From Cobetia marina (lineage in GTDB: Bacteria; Pseudomonadota; Gammaproteobacteria; Pseudomonadales; Halomonadaceae): a stretch of DNA of 64,000 nucleotides. The stretch spans positions 1,116,001 through 1,180,000 of the forward strand of contig NZ_CP017114.1 of assembly GCF_001720485.1 (NCBI RefSeq). The letters run 5' to 3'. Position 1 is the first letter of the stretch; every line of letters starts with the position of its first letter. Positions 38,046 through 48,082 of the stretch are shown here, piece after piece. A program made the position numbers and the translations under genes. Below the pieces are notes generated by a model that saw nothing but the letters and a program-made list of their open reading frames with translations, was not told where the DNA came from and made no database searches.

Positions 38046-38333
38046 TTAAGCGTCTTCGTACTTGCACAGATAGGCGGACTCGACCGTGGTGCGCACCTCG
38101 AAGCTCTGGTTGGCTTCGACGATGAAGCTTTCCCCTGCGGCAAGCTGGTACCACTCTTCCGCGCCTGGCAGCAGTACCTGCATGTCGCCGCTGATCAGGG
38201 TCATGTATTCGCGTTGGCTGGTGGAAAACACGAATTCGCCGATGGCCATTACGCCGACCGTGGCAGGCAGATCTGCGCTCTGGAAGGCGATGGAGGCCAC
38301 CTGGCCGTCGAAGTAGTGGTTGGTGTGGAACAT
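38046..38333 (-). CDS. ppnP: Pyrimidine/purine nucleoside phosphorylase (PpnP)
   Basis: Cupin-fold enzyme of 95 residues (formerly YaiE, DUF1255) that phosphorolyses several nucleosides. The start MFHTNHYFDGQVASIAFQ and the core TVGVMAIGEFVFSTSQREYMTLISGDMQVLLPG are characteristic, as is the end ESFIVEANQSFEVRTTVESAYLCKY. The length equals that of E. coli PpnP. It lies just downstream of ppsR on the same strand (75 bases), perhaps as a co-transcribed gene. Confidence 0.93.
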   Translation of the reverse strand: MFHTNHYFDGQVASIAFQSADLPATVGVMAIGEFVFSTSQREYMTLISGDMQVLLPGAEEWYQLAAGESFIVEANQSFEVRTTVESAYLCKYEDA

Positions 38334-38408
38334 GGGGAGACTTCCTGCGTGAGTAGGGGGGTTGTTGTGGTCGATGTGTGTTGTTGGGGGCTAACGTAGC
38401 GCCGGGTA

Positions 38409-39242
38409 TCAGCGCGGTGAGAAGCGGCGTGCCAGGCCGGTCTCGGCGATCATGCGCGTCGAGATCTCTTCGATCGAGAAGCGCGTGGTATCGATGTAGG
38501 GCACCTTGGAGCGGCGGAACAGCGCCTCGGTCTGCTCGACTTCCTGCAGACACTGGTCGATCGAGCAGTAGCGACTGTTGGGGCGACGCTCGGTACGGAT
38601 GGCAGCCAGGCGGCGCGGGTCGATGGTCAGTCCGAACAGCTTGTGGCGATATTGCGCCAGTGACGCCGGCATCTTGAGGGTGCCGGATTCGTCGAGATCA
38701 TCCTCGGTCAGCGGGTAGTTGGCCGCGCGGATGCCGAACTGCAAGGCCAGATACAGCGAGGTCGGGGTCTTGCCGCAGCGTGAGACGCCGATGAGGATGA
38801 CGTCGGCCTTGTCGTACTGGTGGGTGCGCGCTCCATCATCGTTGTCGAGGGCAAAATGCACCGAATCGATGCGGTTCATGTAGACATCATCCTGACCGAT
38901 GGAGTGGGTCTTGCCGACGCTGTAGGACGAGTGGGTATCCAGCTCCTCTTCCAGTGGCTTGAGGAAGGTGGAGAAGATGTCGACCTTGAAACCGGAGGAT
39001 TCCGAGATGATGTCACGGATGTCCTGATCGACGATGGTGTCGATGATGATGGGGCGCTCACCGTCCGTGGCGTGGGCGCTCTCGATGGCCTTGACCAGCG
39101 CCGTGGCCTTCTCGGAGGAGTCGATGTAGGGCTTGGTCACCATGCGGATGTCGGTGTTCTCGAACTGGGCCAGCAGACTGCGTCCCAGTGTCTCGGCGGT
39201 GATACCGGTTCCATCGGAAATGAAGAAGGCGGTTCGGGTCAT
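38409..39242 (-). CDS. ppsR: PEP synthetase regulatory protein (PpsR, kinase/pyrophosphorylase)
   Basis: Bifunctional ADP-dependent kinase and phosphate-dependent pyrophosphorylase of 277 residues (DUF299) that switches PpsA off and on by threonine phosphorylation. The start [24 protein letters not shown] matches family members. The nucleotide-binding loop [27 protein letters not shown] is near residue 152, and [13 protein letters not shown] at the end. The gene is divergent from its target ppsA, as in E. coli. Confidence 0.95.
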   Translation of the reverse strand: MTRTAFFISDGTGITAETLGRSLLAQFENTDIRMVTKPYIDSSEKATALVKAIESAHATDGERPIIIDTIVDQDIRDIISESSGFKVDIFSTFLKPLEEELDTHSSYSVGKTHSIGQDDVYMNRIDSVHFALDNDDGARTHQYDKADVILIGVSRCGKTPTSLYLALQFGIRAANYPLTEDDLDESGTLKMPASLAQYRHKLFGLTIDPRRLAAIRTERRPNSRYCSIDQCLQEVEQTEALFRRSKVPYIDTTRFSIEEISTRMIAETGLARRFSPR

Positions 39243-39636
39243 GACGGGCACTCGTGAAGAACGAATCGAAGACACAACCCGGCGCAGGGTGTCGTCTCGT
39301 GAAGTCCCAAGTGTCGGCGTTCACTGTCGTGCTTGCAATATCCGGCGGATGGCCAGTGGCGCGATATGGGAAATCTCGTGTTCCCGTTCTCCGGCAAAGC
39401 GGCCCATGACTACATTCCTGTAGCGGCCGTTTCTGGCTTGTCGACATGTTCGGCGACGATAGCGACAGAACGCCTGAAACAGTCTCAGGGTTGTAGTCCT
39501 CCTCCACTGACTAGCCGGTTAGACCAATGGCTAATACTAGAGAGAGCTTGTTAGGGTGGCGTCATTGCTGAACGGAAGGCGGTTCAACGTCCTCCATCGG
39601 TCATTCGTTTCCATCCATTGGTACCAGGGGGTTCCC
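39243..39636. other. Divergent ppsR/ppsA control region
   Basis: A 394-base gap without a credible gene. It holds an imperfect inverted repeat ttagaccaatggctaa (39519-39534), whose core tagaccaatgg recurs upstream of the next plus-strand gene. tactag or tagaga near 39535-39544 could be a -10. A gcctgaaacagtctc stretch near 39472 resembles a FruR/Cra site only weakly and is not claimed. Confidence 0.5.
39519..39534 (+). promoter_or_regulatory. Operator-like element upstream of ppsA (tagaccaatgg core)
   Basis: ttagaccaatggctaa is an imperfect inverted repeat around ccaatgg, about 105 bases before the ppsA start. The same 11-bp core is at 42208-42218. The layout resembles sites of FadR/GntR-family regulators, but the regulator is not identified. 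Confidence 0.5.
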
Positions 39637-42024
39637 TTGTCACAGCAAGCCACATCCGAATACGTCGTCGATTTCGATCAGCTCGGCATGAACGATGTTG
39701 ATCGCGTTGGCGGCAAGAACGCCTCGCTCGGTGAGATGATCTCCAATCTGGCCGATGCCGGTGTCACCGTGCCCGGCGGCTTTGCGACTACCTCCTTTGC
39801 CTATCGCGAGTTCCTGGCTCACGAAGGCCTCGACAAGCGTATCAATGCCGCCCTCGATGCTCTCGATGTGGATGACGTGGTCGAACTGGCGCGCGTCGGT
39901 GCCGAGATTCGTCAGTGGATCATCGATACGCCGCTGCCGCCGGCCTTCGAGGCCGAGATGGAACGTGCCTATGCCGAGCTGCAGGCCAGACACCCGAATT
40001 TGAAGGTTGCCGTGCGCTCCTCCGCCACCGCGGAAGACCTGCCGGACGCCTCCTTCGCCGGTCAGCAGGAAACCTTCCTCAACATCGAAGGCTTCGACAA
40101 CATCAAGCGTGCGGTGCACGAGGTGTTCGCGTCACTGTTCAACGACCGCGCCATCTCCTACCGCGTGCACAAGGGCTTTGATCACTCGCTGGTCGCGCTG
40201 TCTGCCGGCGTGCAGAAGATGGTGCGCTCCGAGACGGCCGCTTCCGGCGTGATGTTCACGCTGGATACCGAATCCGGCTACCGCGACGCCGTCTTCGTCA
40301 CCGGCTCCTGGGGCCTGGGCGAGACCGTGGTACAGGGCGCGGTCAACCCTGACGAGTTCTACGTTCACAAGACCACGCTGGCCGCCGGCCGCCCGGCGGT
40401 ACTGCGCCGCAACCTGGGCTCCAAGCTGATCAAGATGGTCTACACCGACGACACCAGCGCCGGGCGTTCCGTGGCGACCGTCGACGTGCCGGTGCCGGAG
40501 CGTCATCGCTTCTGCATCAGCGACGCCGATGTCGAGGCACTGGCGCGCCAGGCCATGATCATCGAGAAGCACTACCAGCGTCCGATGGACATCGAATGGG
40601 CGCGTGACGGCGATGACGGCAAGCTCTACATCGTCCAGGCGCGTCCGGAAACGGTCGTCAGCCAGGAAGAGGGCGGCAATCTCGAGCGCTTCCAGCTGCG
40701 CGAGAAGGGCCGCACCCTGGTGACGGGGCGTGCCATCGGTCAGCGTATCGGCCAGGGCGCGGTGCGCGTGATCGACAATCCCGAGCAGATGGACAAGGTG
40801 CAGGTCGGCGACGTGCTGGTCACCGACATGACCGATCCGGACTGGGAGCCGGTCATGAAGCGCGCCTCCGCCATCGTCACCAACCGTGGCGGACGTACCT
40901 GCCACGCGGCGATCATCGCGCGTGAGCTGGGCATTCCGGCCGTGGTCGGCTGTGGCGACGCGACCTCGGTGCTCGCCGAAGGCCGCGAAGTGACGGTCTC
41001 CTGCGCCGAAGGCGATACCGGTCATGTCTATGACGGTATCCTCAACTTCGACCGCACCGTCACCAGCGTCAACGAGATGCCGGAGATTCCGTTCAAGATC
41101 ATGATGAACGTCGGCAACCCGGACCGCGCCTTCAGCTTCTCGCGTCTGCCGAATGCCGGTGTGGGCCTGGCGCGCCTCGAGTTCATCATCAACCGCATGA
41201 TCGGCGTGCACCCCAAGGCGCTGCTCGACTACGCCACCCTGCCCATCGATCTGCAGCAGACCATCGATGCGCGCACCGCCGGCTACGCAAGCCCGGTCGA
41301 CTTCTACGTCGACAAGCTGGTCGAGGGTATCTCCACCCTGGCAGCCGCCTTCCATCCGCAGAAGGTCATCGTGCGCATGTCGGACTTCAAGTCCAACGAG
41401 TACGAGAACCTGATCGGCGGCAAGATGTACGAGCCGGGCGAAGAGAATCCGATGCTGGGCTTCCGTGGCGCCTCGCGCTACGTGTCCGACACCTTCCGCG
41501 ACTGCTTCGATCTGGAATGCCGTGCCCTCAAGCGCGTGCGTGACGAGATGGGGCTGACCAACGTCGAGATCATGGTGCCCTTCGTGCGGACTACCGGCGA
41601 GGCGGAACAGGTCATCAAGCTGCTGGGCGAGAATGGCCTGGTGCGTGGCGAGAACGGTCTGCGCGTCATCATGATGTGCGAGCTGCCGACCAACGCGCTG
41701 CTGGCGGATCAGTTCCTCGAGCACTTCGACGGCTTCTCCATCGGTTCCAACGACCTGACCCAGCTGACCCTGGGACTGGATCGCGACTCCGGCATCGTCG
41801 CTCACCTCTTTGATGAGCGTAATCCGGCGGTCAAGCAGCTGATGTCGATGGCGATCCGTGCCTGCAAGGCGCAGGGCAAGTACGTGGGTATCTGCGGCCA
41901 GGGGCCGTCGGATCATCCGGAGCTGGCCAAGTGGCTGATGGAAGAGGGCATCGACAGCGTCTCCCTCAACCCGGATTCCGTGCTGGAAACCTGGTTCATG
42001 CTGGCGGACAAGGAACTGGCCTGA
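39637..42024 (+). CDS. ppsA: Phosphoenolpyruvate synthase (PpsA)
   Basis: Gluconeogenic enzyme converting pyruvate, ATP and water to PEP, AMP and phosphate; 795 residues, close to the E. coli length (792). TTG 39637 is taken as the start because accaggggg precedes it and the product then begins [26 protein letters not shown], aligned with E. coli MSNN. The N-terminal ATP-grasp domain includes [24 protein letters not shown]. The phosphohistidine swivel [18 protein letters not shown] holds the catalytic His and the Thr that PpsR phosphorylates. The C-terminal PEP/pyruvate domain has [19 protein letters not shown] and [11 protein letters not shown] with the active Cys. Confidence 0.96.
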   Translation: MSQQATSEYVVDFDQLGMNDVDRVGGKNASLGEMISNLADAGVTVPGGFATTSFAYREFLAHEGLDKRINAALDALDVDDVVELARVGAEIRQWIIDTPLPPAFEAEMERAYAELQARHPNLKVAVRSSATAEDLPDASFAGQQETFLNIEGFDNIKRAVHEVFASLFNDRAISYRVHKGFDHSLVALSAGVQKMVRSETAASGVMFTLDTESGYRDAVFVTGSWGLGETVVQGAVNPDEFYVHKTTLAAGRPAVLRRNLGSKLIKMVYTDDTSAGRSVATVDVPVPERHRFCISDADVEALARQAMIIEKHYQRPMDIEWARDGDDGKLYIVQARPETVVSQEEGGNLERFQLREKGRTLVTGRAIGQRIGQGAVRVIDNPEQMDKVQVGDVLVTDMTDPDWEPVMKRASAIVTNRGGRTCHAAIIARELGIPAVVGCGDATSVLAEGREVTVSCAEGDTGHVYDGILNFDRTVTSVNEMPEIPFKIMMNVGNPDRAFSFSRLPNAGVGLARLEFIINRMIGVHPKALLDYATLPIDLQQTIDARTAGYASPVDFYVDKLVEGISTLAAAFHPQKVIVRMSDFKSNEYENLIGGKMYEPGEENPMLGFRGASRYVSDTFRDCFDLECRALKRVRDEMGLTNVEIMVPFVRTTGEAEQVIKLLGENGLVRGENGLRVIMMCELPTNALLADQFLEHFDGFSIGSNDLTQLTLGLDRDSGIVAHLFDERNPAVKQLMSMAIRACKAQGKYVGICGQGPSDHPELAKWLMEEGIDSVSLNPDSVLETWFMLADKELA

Positions 42025-42126
42025 TCCCGCTCGCGAGCGGATGTGATGCCCAGCCTCGGTATCTGACCCAGTGAGAGGCCCTAGGCTGGCGCACTACCAG
42101 ATGCTGGCGCCAGTCGCCGGCTGATC

Positions 42127-42170
42127 AAGCGCCCACTGCACATCATGTGCGGTGGGCGCTTTTCATTTTC
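42127..42170 (+). terminator. Intrinsic terminator of ppsA
   Basis: aagcgcccac (42127-42136) pairs with gtgggcgctt (42152-42161), with an inner gcaca/tgtgc stem, followed by tttcatttt. It lies 100 bases after the ppsA stop. Confidence 0.85.
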
Positions 42171-42486
42171 GCGCCCGAAAACTGAATGGATGGTCAGCTT
42201 GCGACACTAGACCAATGGTGTAGAAACCGGCAGAAGCATGTCAGTTCGTAACAAATAGCAACAAAATGATCTCGAATTCGCGACTAAATGATGATCATCC
42301 TGCCTCGTGTGGAAAAGGCAGTCATTTATAATCCCAGCCACCCCGCTGACCACAATATCCATGGTGGTTATGAATCCATGGTGACCATGCATCCATGGTG
42401 ACCATGACGGCAGGCCTCACCAGTAGCCAGCAATGCGGTGGCACGCAACAACCGACCTTTCAGACACAATCCAAGGTAGTCGTAAC
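42171..42486. promoter_or_regulatory. Complex control region of the dicarboxylate-type symporter gene
   Basis: This 316-base region holds tagaccaatgg (42208-42218, shared with the ppsA upstream region), a perfect TATAAT at 42327-42332 with no good -35 (suggesting activator dependence), and three 17-bp tandem operator-like repeats at 42358-42408. No gene is seen. Confidence 0.6.
42358..42408. repeat. Three 17-bp tandem repeats with palindromic cores
   Basis: Units tccatggtggttatgaa, tccatggtgaccatgca and tccatggtgaccatgac follow each other without a gap. The core catggt-g-accatg in units two and three is an inverted repeat. They lie about 25-75 bases downstream of the TATAAT and 80 bases before the GTG start, a position suited to repression. 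Confidence 0.85.
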
Positions 42487-43752
42487 GTGAAACAGTCTTT
42501 ATGGAAGAACATCGGCGTCCAGGTAGTCATTGCCATGATACTGGGCGCTGGTGTAGGCGCTTACATGGGCGAGAGCGCCGCGATGTTCGCGCCACTCGGT
42601 GAGCTCTTCATTCACCTGATCAAGATGCTGGTGGTACCGCTGATCGCGGTCTCCATCGTGTCGGGAGCCGCCAATCTGGGCGATAGCCCTTCTGCCGGCA
42701 AGATCGGTCTCTCCACCTTCGCCTTCTTCATGCTCACCTCAGCCGTGGCGGTGATGCTGGCGCTGGTGATGGGGCATGTGTTCCAGCCGGGCAGTGGGGT
42801 GGATCTGGAAAGCGCCAAGGGCATGTTCTCCAACGCCTACGCCGACAAGGGCAGCGTGCCGGGCGTGATGGATACCATTCTGGGCATGGTGCCGACCAAT
42901 ATCTTCGGCGCACTCACCGATGCCAACATCCTGCAGATTCTGGTGTTCTGCCTGTTTCTCGGCATTGGCCTGTCCAAGACCGGCGAGCGTGGCAAGCCGC
43001 TGATCGAAGGCCTGAATACCGTGATCGAGGCCTTCGTGTGGATGATCAACGTGGTGATGCTGATCGCGCCGATCGGCGTCTTCGGTCTGATGGCGGACGC
43101 CGTCGGCACCTTCGGCTTCGATGTGCTGACCCTGGTGATGAAGCTGTTCCTCGTCTACATGGGCGCCATCCTCATCTATGGCTTCGTGTTCTACCCGCTG
43201 GTGGTCAAGTTCGGCTCTGACGTGCCACTGGGTCGCTTCCTGTCGGTGATGAAGAAGCCGCAGGCCGTCGCGCTGTCCACGGCGTCCTCCATGGCGACCC
43301 TGCCGGTCAACATGGAAGTCTGCGAGAAGGAGCTGGGCCTGAAGAATGCCACGACGGCCTTCGTGCTGCCGCTGGGCGCGACCATCAACATGAGCGGCAA
43401 CGCCATCTATTACGGGCTGGTGGCGATGTTCTTCGCCCAGGTCTTCAACGTCGATCTCGGCTTCTCCGCCTACGCCGCCATCGTGTTCACCGCGACCCTG
43501 GGTGCCATCGGTCAGGCTGGCGTGCCGGGGCCGTCGTTCCTGGTGGTTGCCGTGCTGCTGGCGGCCGGCATTCCCATCGAGGGCCTGCCGCTGCTGTTCG
43601 CGCTGGATCGTATCTTCGACATGACGCGTACCGCGCTCAACATCACCGGTGACGCGGCCTGCGCCGCCGTGGTGGATCGCTTTGCGCGTGCCGATGATGC
43701 GGTCGCCGAGCGCCAGGACACCGCATCAGGTGAGCCGGTCAGCGTGCGCTGA
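42487..43752 (+). CDS. Dicarboxylate/amino acid:cation symporter (DAACS family)
   Basis: Secondary transporter of 421 residues (GltP/DctA type) using sodium or protons to import C4-dicarboxylates or acidic/neutral amino acids. GTG 42487 is chosen because aaggtag precedes it and gives the usual MKQSLWKNIGVQVVIAMILGAGVGAYMG start. Signatures include FIHLIKMLVVPLIAVSIVSGAANLGD, the serine-rich loop ALSTASSMATLPVNMEV (re-entrant hairpin 1), FVLPLGATINMSGNAIYYG (NMSGN cation site), GQAGVPGPSFLVV and DRIFDMTRTALNITGD (substrate Asp/Arg/Asn). The substrate is not fixed by these motifs. It shares an operator-like core with ppsA, hinting at co-control in gluconeogenic growth. Confidence 0.92.
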   Translation: MKQSLWKNIGVQVVIAMILGAGVGAYMGESAAMFAPLGELFIHLIKMLVVPLIAVSIVSGAANLGDSPSAGKIGLSTFAFFMLTSAVAVMLALVMGHVFQPGSGVDLESAKGMFSNAYADKGSVPGVMDTILGMVPTNIFGALTDANILQILVFCLFLGIGLSKTGERGKPLIEGLNTVIEAFVWMINVVMLIAPIGVFGLMADAVGTFGFDVLTLVMKLFLVYMGAILIYGFVFYPLVVKFGSDVPLGRFLSVMKKPQAVALSTASSMATLPVNMEVCEKELGLKNATTAFVLPLGATINMSGNAIYYGLVAMFFAQVFNVDLGFSAYAAIVFTATLGAIGQAGVPGPSFLVVAVLLAAGIPIEGLPLLFALDRIFDMTRTALNITGDAACAAVVDRFARADDAVAERQDTASGEPVSVR

Positions 43753-43770
43753 GACAGACACGACTGACAG

Positions 43771-43811
43771 GAAAACGCCCCCGCAGCCAGAACGGTTGTG
43801 GGGGCGTTTTC
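43771..43811. terminator. Bidirectional hairpin between symporter gene and rraA
   Basis: gaaaacgcccccgca (43771-43785) pairs with 43797-43811 (one G-T pair). Its A/T-rich base supplies short U-runs in both directions for the convergent genes. Confidence 0.85.
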
Positions 43812-43851
43812 ATTGGGGGCTTGAACGGTTCGACCGGTGGTCGGGAACCAA

Positions 43852-44352
43852 TCAGGGCGTCGGCTGGGTGCGAATCAGGGCTTCCTTCGAGGTGACGATG
43901 CCGTTGTTGTCGGCGTAGAGGAAGTCGCCCGGCACGATGGTGACACCGGCAAAGGTGACCGGGATATCGCGCTGGCCTTCGCCACGCTTGATGCTGGGAC
44001 GCGGGTAGCAGCCGAGTGCCTGCACGCCGAGCTGGGTGGCGTGGATCTCGTCGACATCACGGATGCAGCCATACATGATCACGCCGGCCCAGCCGCTCTT
44101 GGCGGCCTGCTCGGCGAGCATGTCGCCCAGCATGGCGCAGCGCATCGAGCCACCGGCATCGACGACCAGCACGCGCCCTGCACCGGGTTCCGCGACCGCC
44201 GCCTTGACCAGCGAGTTGTCCTCGAAGCACTTGATGGTCACGACTTCGCCGCCAAAGGACTCGACGCCGCCGTAGTTGATGAACAGGGGCTCGAGGACTT
44301 GCACATCAGGGAACTCATCGCAGAGATCGGGGGTGGAGATGGAGTGCGTCAT
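43852..44352 (-). CDS. rraA: RraA family protein (RNase E activity regulator type)
   Basis: Protein of 166 residues of the RraA family. [98 protein letters not shown] and [28 protein letters not shown] match RraA closely. RraA in E. coli binds and inhibits RNase E; some homologues are divalent-metal aldolases for 4-hydroxy-4-methyl-2-oxoglutarate and keep the same RDVDEI motif, so an enzymatic role is possible. Start ATG 44352 has aaggaatccgac in front. Confidence 0.9.
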   Translation of the reverse strand: MTHSISTPDLCDEFPDVQVLEPLFINYGGVESFGGEVVTIKCFEDNSLVKAAVAEPGAGRVLVVDAGGSMRCAMLGDMLAEQAAKSGWAGVIMYGCIRDVDEIHATQLGVQALGCYPRPSIKRGEGQRDIPVTFAGVTIVPGDFLYADNNGIVTSKEALIRTQPTP

Positions 44353-44684
44353 GTCGGATTCCTTGTGCTGGGCGGCCCGGTGAGGGTCGCTTGGGGACGG
44401 AGCGCTGGCGATTGCTGCAATGCCACAACGTCGAGAATGCCCGATACGCCAAGGCTTTGCACCTGTGCGAAGGGCTAAGCGGGCCTCGGGCGCGTGCAAG
44501 CGAGGGACGGGAGGGTCACGAGGGCATGTTGCTGACTGGCGACGTGGGAAGTAGTGAAAACGCCACTCTTGAAACACCGTTCGATATCTACCACGATGCT
44601 CCTGCACCCATGGCAGGCGACGTTGAACCAGACTGCCTCTGGCAGGTATCCGCCTGTGCCGCCCATTGGATCAAGGAGCAACAC
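44353..44684. other. Divergent rraA / outer-membrane protein intergenic region
   Basis: A 332-base region without a convincing gene. The frame of the barrel protein is open upstream but has no start with a ribosome-binding site. ttgaaa near 44570 is a possible -35 without a clear -10. Confidence 0.4.
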
Positions 44685-45305
44685 ATGAGCAAGTCACGTC
44701 TTCTGGCCGCCCCGTTGGCCACCGTTTCCTTCGCCGCTCTCGCTCTGGCGCTCAGTGGTCACGCCCAGGCGGCAGGCAATGCCACCGAAGGGCTCTATAT
44801 CGGTGCCGGTACCGGTTTTTCCAGCCTGAAGAACGATGATTCCGATGAGGCCGGCGATTTCATCGACTCCGGCAGCGATGACTTCGACGTGGATGATGAC
44901 GACAACGTCTACAAGGCCTTCGTGGGCTATCAGTACAACCCGTACTTCGCCACCGAAGCCTTCTATACGGATCTCGGGACCGTTCAGCTCAAGGGCAATG
45001 ACTTCGGCAATACCGATCTCAAGTCCAAGGCCTACGGCGTCAACGTGGTGGGTATCCTGCCGATCGGCCAGTACTTCTCGCTGTTCGCCAAGGCGGGCAT
45101 GGCCAAGTGGGAAACCGATGTCGACGGCAATCTGGGCGATTCCAGTGTCGACCTGAAGGACAATGACGGCTTCGACCCGGTCTATGGTGCCGGTGCCCAG
45201 GTCAATCTCGATCCGTTCCTGATCCGTGCCGAATACGAGCGTTATGACTTCGACAGCGACTATCAGGTAGATGCCTTCACGGCCTCTGTCGGTTACAAGT
45301 TCTAG
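44685..45305 (+). CDS. Outer-membrane beta-barrel protein (OmpA-like transmembrane domain)
   Basis: Exported barrel of 206 residues. The signal peptide ends SGHAQA-A near residue 29. The mature protein begins TEGLYIGAGTGFSS, the usual first strand of an eight-stranded OmpA/Opa-like barrel, and ends with the strand AFTASVGYKF, whose terminal Phe is the BAM recognition residue. An acidic loop between strands one and two (NDDSDEAGDFIDSGSDDFDVDDDDN) is strikingly Asp-rich, as expected for a salt-adapted surface or a Ca-binding loop. There is no OmpA peptidoglycan-binding domain. aaggag precedes ATG 44685. Confidence 0.85.
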   Translation: MSKSRLLAAPLATVSFAALALALSGHAQAAGNATEGLYIGAGTGFSSLKNDDSDEAGDFIDSGSDDFDVDDDDNVYKAFVGYQYNPYFATEAFYTDLGTVQLKGNDFGNTDLKSKAYGVNVVGILPIGQYFSLFAKAGMAKWETDVDGNLGDSSVDLKDNDGFDPVYGAGAQVNLDPFLIRAEYERYDFDSDYQVDAFTASVGYKF

Positions 45306-45355
45306 GCCGAGCAGGTCGTCAGGCCGTCTCGGGCGGCGGGCGAGAACGCCAGGCA

Positions 45356-45392
45356 TGAAAAAACGGGCCGTCCCTGATGGGGCGGCCCGTTT
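45356..45392. terminator. Bidirectional terminator between barrel gene and acnB
   Basis: aaacgggccgtccc (45361-45374) pairs with 45379-45392 with one G-T pair. On the minus strand six T residues follow, making it the terminator of acnB as well. Confidence 0.88.
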
Positions 45393-45478
45393 CGTTGTCT
45401 CGCTGGCAGCTCTGGCGTGACCAGTGACGGCTGCTGTCCAGAGAGGCGCCGGACATTGGAGCCCGGCGCCTCGCCTGA

Positions 45479-48082
45479 TCAGGCTTCCTGAGTGACCGGA
45501 ATCACGTTGGAGGCGGCGTTCTGGAACTCTTCGATCTCATGGAAGTTCAGGTAGCGATAGATCTCGCCGGCCATGGCATCGAATTCGCCCATGTAGCCCT
45601 GATACTGCTCGACGCTCGGCAGACGACCGATGACCGCGGCGATGGCGGCCAGTTCGGCAGACGCCAGGAAGACGTTGGCGCCGTCGCCCAGACGGTTCGG
45701 GAAGTTGCGCGTGGAGGTGGACACCACGGTGGACTTGGCAGCCACACGTGCCTGGTTACCCATGCACAGCGAGCAGCCCGGCATTTCCATGCGCGCGCCG
45801 GCACGGCCGTAGATGCCGTAATAGCCTTCGGCGGTCAGCTGGTGCTGGTCCATCTTGGTCGGCGGTGCCAGCCACAGCTTGGTCTTCAGGCTACCGGCCG
45901 GCTGCTTCTCAAGCAGCTTGCCGGCGGCACGGAAGTGACCGATGTTGGTCATGCACGAGCCGATGAAGACCTCGTCGATCTTCTGGCCGGCCACGTCGGA
46001 CAGCAGACGCGCATCGTCCGGGTCGTTCGGGGCACACAGCACCGGCTGATCGATCTCGTCGAGGTCGATCTCGATGATCTCGGCGTATTCCGCGTCCTTG
46101 TCGGCACGCATCTGGCTCGGGTTGGCCAGCCACTCTTCCATGCCGGCGATACGACGCTCGATGGTACGGGCATCGCCGTAACCGTTGGCGATCATCCACT
46201 TGAGCAGGGTGATGTTGGACGTCAGGTACTCGGTCACGCTCTCGTCGGACAGCGTGATGGTGCAGCCCGCGGCGGAGCGCTCGGCAGAGGCGTCAGACAG
46301 CTCGAAGGCCTGCTCTGCGGTGAGATCTTCCAGACCTTCGATTTCCAGAATGCGGCCGGAGAAGGCGTTCTTCTTGTTGGACTTGTCGACGGTCAGCAGG
46401 CCCTGCTTGATGGCGTACAGCGGGATGGCGTGGACCAGGTCACGCAGGGTGATGCCCGGGCGACGCTTGCCCTTGAAGCGCACCAGCACGGATTCCGGCA
46501 TGTCCAGCGGCATCACGCCAGTCGCGGCGGCGAAGGCCACCAGGCCAGAGCCTGCCGGGAAGGAGATGCCCATCGGGAAGCGGGTGTGGGAGTCACCACC
46601 GGTACCGACGGTGTCCGGCAGCAGCATGCGGTTCAGCCACGAGTGGATGATGCCGTCGCCCGGACGCAGCGACACGCCGCCGCGGTTCATGATGAAGTCC
46701 GGCAGGGTATGGTGAGTCTCGACATCGACCGGCTTCGGGTAGGCGGCGGTGTGGCAGAAGGACTGCATCACCAGGTCGGCCTGGAAGCCCAGACATGCCA
46801 GATCCTTCAACTCGTCGCGAGTCATCGGGCCGGTGGTGTCCTGGGAGCCGACGGTGGTCATCTTCGGCTCGCAGTACATGCCCGGACGCACGCCTTCCAT
46901 GTTGCAGGCCTTGCCGACCATCTTCTGCGCGAGGGTGAAGCCCTTGCCGGTGTCCTTCGGCTGCTCCGGCAGACGGAAGACGTCAGAGGCGTCCAGTCCC
47001 AGCTCGGTACGTGCCTTGTCGGTCAGACCGCGACCGATGATCAGCGGGATACGACCGCCAGCACGCACTTCGTCCAGCAGGACCTGCGTCTTGAGGGAGA
47101 AGGTGGAGATGACTTCGTCGGTGTCGTGACGGCAGACCTTGCCTTCGTACGGGTAGATGTCGATGACATCGCCCATGGCCATCTTCTCGACGTCCATTTC
47201 CACCGGCAGGGCACCGGCATCTTCCATGGTGTTGAAGAAGATCGGCGCGATCTTGTTGCCGAACACGAAGCCGCCAGCGCGCTTGTTGGGCACATTCGGG
47301 ATGTCGTCACCGAAGAACCACAGCACTGAGTTGGTGGCGGACTTGCGTGAGGAGCCGGTACCGACCACGTCGCCGACGTAGGCGACCGGGAAGCCCTTGG
47401 CCTTCACTTCCTCGATCTGGGCCAGCGGGCCGATGACGCCTTCTTCCTGCGGGATGATGCCATCACGCGGGTTCTTGAGCATCGCGTTGGCGTGCAGCGG
47501 GATGTCCGGACGTGACCAGGCGTCAGGTGCCGGGGACAGGTCGTCGGTGTTGGTCTCGCCCGGCACCTTGAAGACGGTCAGGGTGATCTTGTCCGCCAGG
47601 GCGGGCTTTGACAGGAACCATTCGGCGTCCGCCCAGGACTGCAGCACGGATTGCGCGACGGTGTTGCCGGCCTTGGCGCGCTCGGCGACATCGTGGAAGG
47701 CATCGAACATCAGCAGGGTGTGCTTGAGCTGTTCGCCGGCTTCCTTGGCCATGGACTCGTCGTCCAGCAGCTCGACCAGCGTGGCGATGTTGTAGCCGCC
47801 CTGCATGGTGCCGAGCAGCTTGGTGGCGTGGGTCTTGTCGATCAGCGGTGAAGAAGCTTCGCCACGCACGATGGCGGTCAGGAAGCCAGCCTTGACGTAA
47901 GCGGCTTCATCGACGCCCGGCGGGATGCGATTGGTGAACAGGTCGAGGATGAACTCTTCTTCACCGGCCTGCGGATTCTTGAGCAGTTCGACCAGATCAG
48001 CGGTCTGCTCTGCATTCAGCGGCTTCGCCGGGATGCCCTGCTGGGCGCGTTCTTCAACCTGTTGACGGTAGGCTTCAAGCAC
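45479..48082 (-). CDS. acnB: Aconitate hydratase B (AcnB)
   Basis: TCA-cycle aconitase of 867 residues interconverting citrate and isocitrate via a 4Fe-4S cluster. GTG 48082 is used because the product then begins like E. coli AcnB ([44 protein letters not shown]) and agggtctcccac precedes it. The HEAT-like N-domain is followed by the domain-4-like insert ([28 protein letters not shown]). The catalytic part has [50 protein letters not shown] and cluster ligands near [14 protein letters not shown] and [12 protein letters not shown]. Confidence 0.96.
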   Translation of the reverse strand: MLEAYRQQVEERAQQGIPAKPLNAEQTADLVELLKNPQAGEEEFILDLFTNRIPPGVDEAAYVKAGFLTAIVRGEASSPLIDKTHATKLLGTMQGGYNIATLVELLDDESMAKEAGEQLKHTLLMFDAFHDVAERAKAGNTVAQSVLQSWADAEWFLSKPALADKITLTVFKVPGETNTDDLSPAPDAWSRPDIPLHANAMLKNPRDGIIPQEEGVIGPLAQIEEVKAKGFPVAYVGDVVGTGSSRKSATNSVLWFFGDDIPNVPNKRAGGFVFGNKIAPIFFNTMEDAGALPVEMDVEKMAMGDVIDIYPYEGKVCRHDTDEVISTFSLKTQVLLDEVRAGGRIPLIIGRGLTDKARTELGLDASDVFRLPEQPKDTGKGFTLAQKMVGKACNMEGVRPGMYCEPKMTTVGSQDTTGPMTRDELKDLACLGFQADLVMQSFCHTAAYPKPVDVETHHTLPDFIMNRGGVSLRPGDGIIHSWLNRMLLPDTVGTGGDSHTRFPMGISFPAGSGLVAFAAATGVMPLDMPESVLVRFKGKRRPGITLRDLVHAIPLYAIKQGLLTVDKSNKKNAFSGRILEIEGLEDLTAEQAFELSDASAERSAAGCTITLSDESVTEYLTSNITLLKWMIANGYGDARTIERRIAGMEEWLANPSQMRADKDAEYAEIIEIDLDEIDQPVLCAPNDPDDARLLSDVAGQKIDEVFIGSCMTNIGHFRAAGKLLEKQPAGSLKTKLWLAPPTKMDQHQLTAEGYYGIYGRAGARMEMPGCSLCMGNQARVAAKSTVVSTSTRNFPNRLGDGANVFLASAELAAIAAVIGRLPSVEQYQGYMGEFDAMAGEIYRYLNFHEIEEFQNAASNVIPVTQEA

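Noticed and set aside
39472..39486. Possible FruR/Cra site (gcctgaaacagtctc) upstream of ppsA
   Set aside because: It departs from the Cra consensus at key positions, and no fruR gene is in the window to support it.
40132..41916. A 594-codon minus-strand open frame within ppsA
   Set aside because: It is the antisense of a strongly conserved gene with biased codon use, and the translated product shows no recognisable motif.
44391..44684. N-terminal extension of the outer-membrane barrel gene
   Set aside because: The frame is open upstream, but the aaggag site, signal peptide and start all fit ATG 44685.
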